A stretch of DNA of 31,731 nt from a virus. Below, in pieces: positions 22,735-30,280 of the stretch. The translations under genes were made by a program, and so were the position numbers. Position 1 is the first letter of the stretch. Every line of letters begins with the position of its first letter. The notes under the pieces are model-generated. The model was not told the DNA's origin, made no database searches, and saw only the letters and a list, made by a program, of their open reading frames with translations. Location of the stretch: the IMG/VR virus record IMGVR_UViG_3300036944_000597, positions 1 through 31,731 of that record. One strand, written 5' to 3'.

Positions 22735-24849
22735 TTAGTATCTCCATTTACCATCTAGAATGTACAGGCGTATAAAGTCCTTGTACGAGTCCAGTTGTAG
22801 TTGATTATCTTCCCGTAAAGTTTCGTCATCTACAATGACGTTACCGCCGGTATGTACGTTAAGGATAGGTCTAAAAGGTTTTAAGCTTTTAGCTCTGAGC
22901 CAGCTACCTTCTGGGCCAATAGGCGGAAGTGTAGGTGCAATGTCAGCAGCAATTACATAATCATTACCGTATTGCAGCTCGCCCGGAGCTCTAATAACTC
23001 GCACATCGTCAGAGTCTCCGCTGCCTGAAGTTCCACTACCTAACGTGGAAATCTCAAAGATTTGACACTTGGCAGGGTCTTCTAAGTTTAGGGCTGCGTT
23101 GCCAACGTGCTGGTCACCTTTAAGGATGATGCGAGCTACTTCTTTACAGGCTCCAATCAAATGATTGGGTACTGTAGGCGTTGCAGCCGCTAAACCTGCA
23201 ATAGCCAGTGCCATCGTAGTGAATTGTGAGCGCCCCGATACAATATACAACTGACCTGCGTAATCCCTTAGCACGTTCTGGATTGTAAAGTTAGCTGCTG
23301 GAACTGTGCCACCGTCTACAAATAAGCGACCATCTACAACAGTCTGCCCTGTAGAAGTTTCTAAAGTACCAGTACGCCAGTACGCCCAAGTCTGCAAAGG
23401 TACGGCAGGTTGAGTAAGTACGTTCAAGTCAGGAGTCTTAGCAACCCAGTTAGCTGATTCTGCAAATGCTTGTGCGCTTGAGGTAGCTAAGCGCCCAGAA
23501 GTGCCAGGCGCTGCAACACTAACAACTGAACCTGTTAACTCTGGAGCTTTACTGCGCAAATAATAATCTGCGGTTCCAAGCTGAGGGCAAGGCAGCAGCC
23601 ACTGGATTACGCCATCCTTAACTAACGCAATGCCAAGCCTGATAGCTAACGGGTTAGGTGCTGGACTTGTTGTAAAGCTTACAACACCTGACTCGTTGCA
23701 GCGAATGCGCTGGAGTACATAACCTGCAACATTAGGGACTTCAATAGTGCCAGCAGCTAACGTACCGAATGTAACTTCAGAAGTCAGCAGTGCGGGGTCG
23801 GCATTGATAGCAAACTCGGCAGCAGTCCAACTAATTGTAGAGGGTTGAATAGCTGTAAGCTCAAAGTTCTGCGAGCCTGCAACTAAGCCTGTCACAGTAT
23901 TGTACTTACTGGAGCCAACTGCGGCATCTATCATATTAGGTAGAATAGCTGCTAACCCCGCAGGGTTTATAGCCTTACCTGTCGACGTCCCTGCTGCGAC
24001 TTCCGCCTGCGTTGCAAAGTCCACTGAAAATCGGCGAGGGTTTACTGGGTCGCCAACAGTACCTTCCGAGATTAGACCACCATCGACTTTAGCCTCCACC
24101 CCTTGGATATGGGCTAGTGTCTGTGCAGTACTAAATACTTCCAGATTGGCACGTGACAGTTCCTTGTTAGCCAAGTCTGCAAGGTTATTGTCACGACGCA
24201 GATACAAGTTGGCAGATTCAGTGAAGCTATACCACACAGTGTTGAAGTAGATAAACTCATACACTTGCGATTGTAGCAACTCTGCAGAAGTCATACCTGC
24301 AATATCCAACGTAGTGATGGTAGTGCCAGAGCCTGCAAACACTGCGTTCTCAGTAGAGCCTACCGGCACGTAGATACGTACTATGTGACCGTCTTCTGCC
24401 ACTAAGCTACTTGGCAGTATCAAGTTAAGGTCGTCACCTACAACTGCATGGTCACGCTGAGGCTCTAAATCGCCAGAAGCTGTAATCATTACAGTGGTAG
24501 GAGCTAGAACCTGAAACTGCGCCCAAGAGGCCCCACCCCATGCACCGCCTTTATAGAGCAATGGCTGCCCGGTTTGAATGTTATAGAATCGCTGGCCTTC
24601 ACGAGGTACAAGGCTGGTAAGTACGGCAGTGTTGCCGGCAACAGCAATACCGTCAGCCCCCAACCAAACATTAGAGTTCTGATTTTCATAGGTTGCTAAG
24701 CATCCAATGTCAGTTATTAAATACAACCAGTTGACAAACTTACCTTCAGCAAGCAACTGACTCCCTGTAATACGAGCTACTCCAACATTACGTACTTCTA
24801 CCTTTTGCGAGGTGTGTACGCCTACTACTGGAGGTAATTGGCTATTCAT
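22735..24849 (-). CDS. Large virion structural protein, unknown family
   Basis: A 704-residue protein. The ATG at 24849 is chosen over the upstream in-frame Met because GGGAGAG lies just before it and it falls inside the end of the preceding 69-residue gene. Composition is beta-rich with many Gly, Thr and Val; blocks include LYLITDIGCLATYENQNSNVWLGADGIAVAG, LYKGGAWGGASWAQFQVL and DAAVGSSKYNTVTGLVAGSQNFELTAIQP. The C-terminus has a helical stretch around FTTMALAIAGLAAATPTVPNHLIGACKEVARI and a Gly/Ser/Asp linker (STLGSGTSGSGDSDDV). It is probably a head- or tail-fibre-type protein, by position and composition. Followed by the 613-residue gene with only three bases between. Confidence 0.6.
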   Translation of the reverse strand: MNSQLPPVVGVHTSQKVEVRNVGVARITGSQLLAEGKFVNWLYLITDIGCLATYENQNSNVWLGADGIAVAGNTAVLTSLVPREGQRFYNIQTGQPLLYKGGAWGGASWAQFQVLAPTTVMITASGDLEPQRDHAVVGDDLNLILPSSLVAEDGHIVRIYVPVGSTENAVFAGSGTTITTLDIAGMTSAELLQSQVYEFIYFNTVWYSFTESANLYLRRDNNLADLANKELSRANLEVFSTAQTLAHIQGVEAKVDGGLISEGTVGDPVNPRRFSVDFATQAEVAAGTSTGKAINPAGLAAILPNMIDAAVGSSKYNTVTGLVAGSQNFELTAIQPSTISWTAAEFAINADPALLTSEVTFGTLAAGTIEVPNVAGYVLQRIRCNESGVVSFTTSPAPNPLAIRLGIALVKDGVIQWLLPCPQLGTADYYLRSKAPELTGSVVSVAAPGTSGRLATSSAQAFAESANWVAKTPDLNVLTQPAVPLQTWAYWRTGTLETSTGQTVVDGRLFVDGGTVPAANFTIQNVLRDYAGQLYIVSGRSQFTTMALAIAGLAAATPTVPNHLIGACKEVARIILKGDQHVGNAALNLEDPAKCQIFEISTLGSGTSGSGDSDDVRVIRAPGELQYGNDYVIAADIAPTLPPIGPEGSWLRAKSLKPFRPILNVHTGGNVIVDDETLREDNQLQLDSYKDFIRLYILDGKWRY

Positions 24850-25051
24850 CTTTCTCTCCCAGAATGTTAGCTTTGACTTCAACACGCTGCTCATTAAGCG
24901 GGTAGCGTACAGCAATCAAAGGCGCCGAACCAAATCCTGAAGCATCAGATATAAAAGTTGTAGCCCCTAAAGCTTTTAAAGCTTCTGTAGGCGTAGCTAA
25001 TACAGTAGACCCTTCTGATACTGAGTACTCAGGCTTAACTTGTGTGCTCAT
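24842..25051 (-). CDS. Small virion protein after adaptor
   Basis: A 69-residue protein (MSTQVKPEYSVSEGSTVLATPTEALKALG ... LNEQRVEVKANILGEKDE). The ATG overlaps the upstream stop as ATGA, with GGAGG six bases before it. The sequence looks like a small alpha/beta domain with no membrane segment or Cys. It could be a head-completion or fibre-attachment protein, given its location between the adaptor and the 704-residue gene. Family not recognised. Confidence 0.65.
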   Translation of the reverse strand: MSTQVKPEYSVSEGSTVLATPTEALKALGATTFISDASGFGSAPLIAVRYPLNEQRVEVKANILGEKDE

Positions 25052-25635
25052 CGAGTACCTCCATAGTGGCTCATGATACTATCCAAGTCCTGCATAAACA
25101 TGCTAGCTTCTGCTTGAGCCTGTCCATTGTTAGTTGCTTGATAGTAGCGAGCCTTAACCCCTGACATGATAACCTCAGGGAACTGTTTCATAATCCAAGT
25201 TTCAGTAGTATCATCCCGTACATCATGTTCCTTGTAATACTGAAGGCACATATACTGTACAGCAGCACCCGCACGTACAACTAAAGTCGGACCTGAGATG
25301 TATACAATGTCTTGCATCATCTGACCTGATTGGGTAAAGAGGTCATTAGGTGCAACCATCTCGAACTCAGGCCGCCCATTGGCTGTAGCACATGGTACAG
25401 AATACTGGTTACAGGGAAAGCACCGCAACATGCGTCTGTAATCATCCGGTAATGGAATCTTAAACTGCTGCATGGGGGATTCTATTGTAACCACCTGCTC
25501 TACTAAGTCACGTTGGAACTCAGTGGCTGCATGCACTTGGCGCACAACCTGTCTAACGTAACCTTTGATTTGTGCAGCTAAGTCTGGACGACGCAGTTGT
25601 GTGGTAACTTCTGCCGAAATTTCTGCAAGATTCAT
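25048..25635 (-). CDS. Head-tail adaptor (tail tubular protein A-like) candidate
   Basis: A 195-residue protein; the ATG at 25635 is chosen because GGAGA lies just upstream and because the longer reading (to 25707) would cross the capsid-gene terminator. The sequence starts with a helical region (MNLAEISAEVTTQLRRPDLAAQIKGYVRQVVRQVHAATEFQRDL), then QQFKIPLPDDYRRMLR and a mixed beta/alpha region, ending with helices (KARYYQATNNGQAQAEASMFMQDLDSIMSHYG). The L.LPDDYRRM block after an N-terminal helical bundle is the pattern of podovirus adaptor proteins that bind the portal and tail. Position just after the capsid gene supports it. Moderately sure. Confidence 0.6.
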   Translation of the reverse strand: MNLAEISAEVTTQLRRPDLAAQIKGYVRQVVRQVHAATEFQRDLVEQVVTIESPMQQFKIPLPDDYRRMLRCFPCNQYSVPCATANGRPEFEMVAPNDLFTQSGQMMQDIVYISGPTLVVRAGAAVQYMCLQYYKEHDVRDDTTETWIMKQFPEVIMSGVKARYYQATNNGQAQAEASMFMQDLDSIMSHYGGTR

Positions 25636-25659
25636 ACAATTCTCCAAAACGCAGAAACT

Positions 25660-25695
25660 AAAAAAGGCGCGACCCCTGTCTCCAGAAGCCGCGCC
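25660..25695 (-). terminator. Intrinsic terminator after the major capsid gene
   Basis: On the sense (-) strand GGCGCGGC pairs with GTCGCGCC (one G-U) around a 14-nt loop, followed directly by TTTTTT (complement of 25660-25665). It begins about 18 nt after the capsid stop codon. A terminator here would give more capsid mRNA than downstream adaptor and tail mRNA. Its U-run runs into the leader of the adaptor gene, so readthrough is probably needed. Confidence 0.88.
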
Positions 25696-25712
25696 CACCA
25701 CACCCAAACTTA

Positions 25713-26936
25713 TTAAGCAGCAGCGGCGCGTAAGTTATAGATAACGCCGAATGCTGCAGGGTTCATAATCTGAGTAGTTAACTCAGAAGTAATTACACCG
25801 CCTTCAGCATCAGAACCGTCAGAGTTTTGTGAGTTGACGTTAATGTACTGGTGTTCAGTGTCACGACCATCCAGGTACACAAAGTCAAAACTTGACAAGT
25901 CAACAACGAATGCCATCTTCTGGTATTCTTCGTTGGTGTTAAGCAATGGATGCTCTACAACGCTGAACTTACCGCGAGATGTCTGGAAGCTTGTGAACTG
26001 CAGACCGAAGTTGGTTTGCCCATTTTCGATTTGATATTCACCAGACAGACGGCCGATGTTGTTAATGACTTTCTTCGCTGTCTTACCTACGAACAGCGTA
26101 CGGTTATTACCGTTCATGAAGTCAGTCTTAAAGTCCAACGTGCCATCAAGCAAGTCTTCCAGCTGATTGTAGTTGGTAGTTGCACCAGCTTCTTTCAGAT
26201 TGGTTGGAGCATGAGTTTGCACCAGAGCTTCGATACCATCCATAGTGTGGATCGGCTCACCAGTGGCAGCGTCAGTACCTAAGAACTTACGGCCGAACAG
26301 CGCAGCAAATTCAATGTCAGTTGCATGGAAGGCTGCACAATCTTCTTTGTTCTCAGCAACTGCACCTTTACCTGCAATCATCTGCGTAGCTTTTAAGGTT
26401 TTGTTTAACGCCCAAGCATTGCGGAAGATTTGCGTATAGTTAAGTACGCGCGTTGGTACAATGGCACGAGGTGCTGGCTTAGCAGAACCTTCAGGATGCG
26501 CATTGGTAAACACTGGTAACTTAGTGCCAGAAGGGATAGAGGCAGAAGCAACTGTACCTGCAAAACCACGCTCAACAGTCAGAGTGTTAGTACCGTAGTT
26601 AACAGCAGTAACACGCATGTACTCAGGTGCAACAAAGTTACCAGCTGAGAACGCTTTAGCTAAGCGGATGATTTGACCAGGTAACGCACCAGAAGCATCA
26701 GTAACAACTAAGGCTGTGGTGTTAGCAGCAGAAACCGCAGTTGCAATTTGGATTACAAGGAACTGCATTGACTTAGTCCAGTAACCGTGCTCAATTTGGG
26801 CACAACGTTGTTTCTTAGCCAGACCTGACATAGCAAACAGCGGAGCATCACCATTAGGCATAACCCGAGCAATACCAGCTGCAAACGACTTCTTAGCTAA
26901 ATCCGTAGGGATATTCGCCGTGTTATAAAATTTCAT
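25713..26936 (-). CDS. Major capsid protein (SU10-type family)
   Basis: A 407-residue protein. The ATG at 26936 is used rather than the TTG six bases earlier because AAGGAG is seven bases upstream of it. The sequence contains VLNYTQIFRNAWALNKTLKATQMIAGKG followed by FAALFGRKF and a long mixed region, a pattern I associate with SU10/phiEco32-type (DUF5309) capsid proteins; this is from memory, not a database search. Position after a scaffold-like gene and before the adaptor is exactly where the capsid gene lies in podoviruses. It is followed by a strong terminator, consistent with needing high expression. I am sure of the role, less sure of the family. Confidence 0.88.
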   Translation of the reverse strand: MKFYNTANIPTDLAKKSFAAGIARVMPNGDAPLFAMSGLAKKQRCAQIEHGYWTKSMQFLVIQIATAVSAANTTALVVTDASGALPGQIIRLAKAFSAGNFVAPEYMRVTAVNYGTNTLTVERGFAGTVASASIPSGTKLPVFTNAHPEGSAKPAPRAIVPTRVLNYTQIFRNAWALNKTLKATQMIAGKGAVAENKEDCAAFHATDIEFAALFGRKFLGTDAATGEPIHTMDGIEALVQTHAPTNLKEAGATTNYNQLEDLLDGTLDFKTDFMNGNNRTLFVGKTAKKVINNIGRLSGEYQIENGQTNFGLQFTSFQTSRGKFSVVEHPLLNTNEEYQKMAFVVDLSSFDFVYLDGRDTEHQYINVNSQNSDGSDAEGGVITSELTTQIMNPAAFGVIYNLRAAAA

Positions 26937-26960
26937 CTTCAATCTCCTTGAAGGTTATAG

Positions 26961-27830
26961 TTACATGTTATCGAAGAAGCTATCCCATTCGCTCTCGCCT
27001 TTGCCGCTCTTGGCACTGGTAGGCTGCTGCGAACTGTAGTTGGTAACATCTTCCAAATATTTAATAACAGCTTGTTTAATTTTAGCTGGTGGAGCTTTAG
27101 GGAATTCCTTACGGAACTTTTCCATCGCTGCGGGGATTAACGGATCAATCTTAGGGTTAGCTAAGACACCTTCACGTTGCCCTGCAAACAAGTTACTGAA
27201 CTCACGTTCATTTAACTGATCAGGCAAGCGTTTACCATAAGCTTCTAACTCACTGGCTACACCGTTCTGAGATACCTTAGTTGAGATGTAAGCAGATGAA
27301 GAAGCAGCACGGCGAGCTACGCCATTCATAAGCTCCATCATTGCACTAACATCGCCAGCTAAAGCCTTCTTACCTAATTCCTGGTCTTCCGGACGGATAA
27401 AGTTGTGATTAGCTACTACACCTTCAAACTCTGATAGTTCAGCATCGAAAGCGCCTTTAGGCTTATCAGCACCTTTACCCTGTCCGTTAGCGTCCTGCCC
27501 ATCCTTCTGACCGCTATCCTGCACGCTATACATATGATAGTCGTCACCCATATAACTAGCCAATGGGGACTGTGCTGAATTATCTACCCTGTGACCTAAC
27601 TGGCCATTTGGGCCTGTAGACGGTGTGCCTTCAACACGTTGGCCTGGGACTACGTTAGATGGAACGTAATCAGTAGCTCCCTGTGGAGGCATACGAGACT
27701 GGTCACGCTCTTGACCTCTGGCCGCTTGGTCAAAGATGTTTGTATTGTTTGGGTTATTGAAAGGGTCTGAGCTTGAGCCCATACGGTTAAGTAATAATGG
27801 GCGCTTGATAAAACGGAAAGAATGATTCAT
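26961..27830 (-). CDS. Capsid assembly scaffold-like protein
   Basis: A 289-residue protein directly upstream of the capsid gene. The N-terminal half is polar and low in complexity (SSSDPFNNPNNTNIFDQAARGQERDQSRMPPQGATD, GQKDGQDANGQGKGADKPKGAFDAEL), and the C-terminal half is helical and charged (FRKEFPKAPPAKIKQAVIKYLEDVTNY), ending with acidic SEWDSFFDNM. A disordered N-terminus plus a helical, charged C-terminus just before the capsid gene is typical of podovirus scaffold proteins, which bind capsid subunits and are lost on maturation. GAGG lies about nine bases before the ATG, overlapping the preceding stop region. Confidence 0.75.
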   Translation of the reverse strand: MNHSFRFIKRPLLLNRMGSSSDPFNNPNNTNIFDQAARGQERDQSRMPPQGATDYVPSNVVPGQRVEGTPSTGPNGQLGHRVDNSAQSPLASYMGDDYHMYSVQDSGQKDGQDANGQGKGADKPKGAFDAELSEFEGVVANHNFIRPEDQELGKKALAGDVSAMMELMNGVARRAASSSAYISTKVSQNGVASELEAYGKRLPDQLNEREFSNLFAGQREGVLANPKIDPLIPAAMEKFRKEFPKAPPAKIKQAVIKYLEDVTNYSSQQPTSAKSGKGESEWDSFFDNM

Positions 27831-27833
27831 GGG

Positions 27834-28169
27834 TTATTCCTCTGCATTTGGTTGGTATGGTGTGGTAAAAAGTTGTACAAGGTAATCAAGAATCTCCACA
27901 GCACCCTTAGCTTTGGCAGCTGCTGCGAAGGTATCAAGAAACTCTGAGGACGCTGACTTACTGAGTTGAATCTCAGCTACGTTAAGTTGATATACATACT
28001 CAACCTTAAGCTTTTCTAGCTCGTCAGTTTGTTCCTGAGTTAAGTTCAAACGGTGAGGATTGAACTTAATAGTTTGGTTAGCTGCCAGCATATGGTATAA
28101 CTCGGCACGTTCTGCCATAGTCATCTGAGCTAACAGCGCTTCTACTTGTTGTGCAATAATCGGGTCCAT
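27834..28169 (-). CDS. Hypothetical protein between portal and scaffold
   Basis: A 111-residue, mostly helical protein (MDPIIAQQVEALLAQMTMAERAELYHMLAANQ..., LTQEQTDELEKLKVEYVYQLNVAEIQL). It has no membrane segment or recognisable motif. The ribosome site is weak (GGTG, before the ATG), suggesting coupling to the portal gene, whose stop lies three bases upstream. It may be a head-assembly factor or small virion protein; position is the only support. Confidence 0.65.
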   Translation of the reverse strand: MDPIIAQQVEALLAQMTMAERAELYHMLAANQTIKFNPHRLNLTQEQTDELEKLKVEYVYQLNVAEIQLSKSASSEFLDTFAAAAKAKGAVEILDYLVQLFTTPYQPNAEE

Positions 28170-28172
28170 AAG

Positions 28173-30080
28173 TTACACCGGAGTTTGAGCAGGCGCTTGA
28201 CCTGGCTGCGGGTTATTAGGGTCAGGAGGCGTGTTGCCTGCTGAGGGAGCTGGAGCTGTAAGTTTGAACTGGCTAATCTTAGCTCCCATCAACTCGTTAA
28301 TATACACATACAAGCCAGCTACATCAAACTGCGCTGCAAGCATTGGGTTGGCCAGGAGTTGTGTATATGAATTGATTAGTGGGTCTAAGCTTGCAATTGA
28401 TTCTTTCTTGGCTAGCCCGTCTGCCAGCTTGAAGTTAATAACCTTAGTGCTTAAGAGCAGTGGGTTAACTTCTACTGAATCACCTAAAGAAGTTACAATT
28501 TCATCAGCATCTTGGTACTGAGCAATGTTGGCGCGGATAATTGTTTTAATCGGCTCCATCACAACGTTCTCAAACATAAGGCCATAAGTCCTTAAGTCAG
28601 AGTCCGCGTTATTCATTATCTCGTTGAACTCAGATGCAGTCTTGTTACCCTTTTGGAATTGACCCATCTGCGCACGGTTGAGTCGTGTAATCTCTGAAGC
28701 TGATTGCTTAAGGAACCCAATCTCTTGGTGGAAGTTAGCAGCCATTTGGTCAGTAAAAGGTAATTGCTTAACTGACTGCAATGGATCCTTGTTAAGCATG
28801 TTAGGCTTAACTGCAATCGGCGCACTAGGATGCCGCAAGCTTGCAACGTCAACAGTCCCCTCAATGTAGGCATACTTATTGCCAGTTGCCTGAGCTAAGC
28901 TACGTAAGCGTGCGTCATACAACTTAGTGGCCAAGTTCTGCATTGGGATTACAAGCTGTGCATCAGACTTAACTTGTTCGCCAATACCATCTTCTTTAAT
29001 CATCGGAGTGATGATGTTAAAGTAGTTGTGCACGTTGTTCATACGCTCACAAGCTACTAAGGTATCACCTACTTTAATGAGGCGTAAGATGTGAACTGTA
29101 TCAGGTTGCCCAAGCTCTGTAATACCTAACATAGAAGGAATGACACGAGTGTACATAACTGTCCACAAGTATTCATCCATTGGGTTAGCTTTGTACTTGC
29201 TGCCATCAGTTACAGACTGACCGAAGAACATTTCCCAGTTGCCACCCCAAGCCGTATCGTTATCGCCAGCTTGTGGAGCTTCAGGTACAATGCACGGGCG
29301 CATATAGCTGTTTAAGCTTCCAGGGGTTGAAGCCTTAAAGCAATCATGTTGGTTCATAACAGCTTTGCCTTGGGCCTTCATAACCTTAATACGGCGCACC
29401 ATTTCAACCATACTGATTTTTTCAGTATAGCCTACGAACTCACCATACATATGAACTTCAGCGGGTTCTACAAGTTCGTCATGGAATACGTTGTAAATAT
29501 CCAGACGCTTAATCTTGTTACCTGATGTAGGAACTTCGCTTACAGATTTGGAGGAACGTGAACCTGCATTGCTTGTTTGCAGCTGCTGTACTAGGCGTGT
29601 ATCCCAATCAACTTCAATAGCGCACTTGTTGTACTTGGCTAAGTCGCCAAAAGCAATTGTTAAGTTACGCGCCCATGCGTAATCTTTACTATCGCGCTCA
29701 TTGACTGCGTCAACTTGCATGGCAATGCCCATGTCATCCTTAGATGGTGGAACAGCTTCGAAGATTGAGGGACGTGCAAGAAACAAGTCAACAAGGAAAC
29801 CTTTCACAGTATCTACTGCTTGAGTTACCAGACTAACTTCAGTGTCGTCGAAGTAGTCGTAACGCTGGTCACGATTAACACCTAAGTTACGGCGTGTATC
29901 TGATTCCAGTTGGATAGCCTTGTCAATCTTTTCGTAAATGTGGCGACGTTGCGCAAAGTTAAATCGTTGGATGCAATTGTTCATGTAAGTCACAGCTGCA
30001 AGTTGTGAGTCCCTGCCGAGGGCTAAGGTATTACCAACAACTTTGTTGTGACTCTTTGCAATCCGTTTTGGTTGTTTCAT
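28173..30080 (-). CDS. Portal protein
   Basis: A 635-residue protein, in the expected order after the terminase large subunit and before scaffold and capsid. It starts after leader element C with AGGAG about nine bases before the ATG. Features include FNFAQRRHIYEKIDKAI, YDYFDDTEVSLVTQAVDTVKGFLVDLFLARPSIFEAVPPS, LTIAFGDLAKYNKCAIEVDWDTR, VMYTRVIPSMLGITELGQPDTVHILRLIKVGD and IPMQNLATKLYDARLRSLAQATGNKYAYI. These are typical of podovirus portals, which form the dodecameric DNA channel. The C-terminus is Pro/Gln/Ala-rich (GNTPPDPNNPQPGQAPAQTPV), as in several head-tail connectors. Portal residues cannot be checked structurally here. Confidence 0.85.
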   Translation of the reverse strand: MKQPKRIAKSHNKVVGNTLALGRDSQLAAVTYMNNCIQRFNFAQRRHIYEKIDKAIQLESDTRRNLGVNRDQRYDYFDDTEVSLVTQAVDTVKGFLVDLFLARPSIFEAVPPSKDDMGIAMQVDAVNERDSKDYAWARNLTIAFGDLAKYNKCAIEVDWDTRLVQQLQTSNAGSRSSKSVSEVPTSGNKIKRLDIYNVFHDELVEPAEVHMYGEFVGYTEKISMVEMVRRIKVMKAQGKAVMNQHDCFKASTPGSLNSYMRPCIVPEAPQAGDNDTAWGGNWEMFFGQSVTDGSKYKANPMDEYLWTVMYTRVIPSMLGITELGQPDTVHILRLIKVGDTLVACERMNNVHNYFNIITPMIKEDGIGEQVKSDAQLVIPMQNLATKLYDARLRSLAQATGNKYAYIEGTVDVASLRHPSAPIAVKPNMLNKDPLQSVKQLPFTDQMAANFHQEIGFLKQSASEITRLNRAQMGQFQKGNKTASEFNEIMNNADSDLRTYGLMFENVVMEPIKTIIRANIAQYQDADEIVTSLGDSVEVNPLLLSTKVINFKLADGLAKKESIASLDPLINSYTQLLANPMLAAQFDVAGLYVYINELMGAKISQFKLTAPAPSAGNTPPDPNNPQPGQAPAQTPV

Positions 30081-30117
30081 TCAATAGCACTCCTGCTGAT
30101 TGGTTAGTAGGTGTTGT

Positions 30118-30260
30118 GTGTATTTCGGTGTAACTGCCCTCCTGCAATTTATAACCTTATCCTCACGTGTCAAGGGCCGTTCGCTAGCGCTCACTGTTCC
30201 CCCTTGACACTGCTCCTATAAGGTTAGTAAATATGCAGGTCAGTTACGCCGAAAATACAC
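30118..30260 (-). promoter_or_regulatory. Structured leader element, copy C (before portal/head block)
   Basis: A 143-nt imperfect hairpin. Sense-strand GTGTATTTTCGGCGTAACTG pairs with CAGTTACACCGAAATACAC, with the same bulged U and C/A mismatch as copy B. Then come CCTGCA with TGCAGG, TAACCTTATA with TATAAGGTTA, and GTGTCAAGGG with CCCTTGACAC. The loop is longer (24 nt) than in B. It starts 20 nt after the terminase stop and ends 23 nt before AGGAG of the portal gene, with an A/C-rich linker between. A small hairpin ACCCT-loop-AGGGT (30259-30271) overlaps its first bases. There is no U-run on either side. Confidence 0.87.
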
Positions 30261-30280
30261 CCTGCGAGGGTCGCGCACCG

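Noticed and set aside
25636-25707. Upstream extension of the adaptor to 25707
   Set aside because: It would run through the capsid terminator hairpin and lacks a ribosome site.
30118-30260. Leader elements as intrinsic terminators
   Set aside because: No U-run follows the hairpin on either strand, and the hairpins are far longer than usual terminators.
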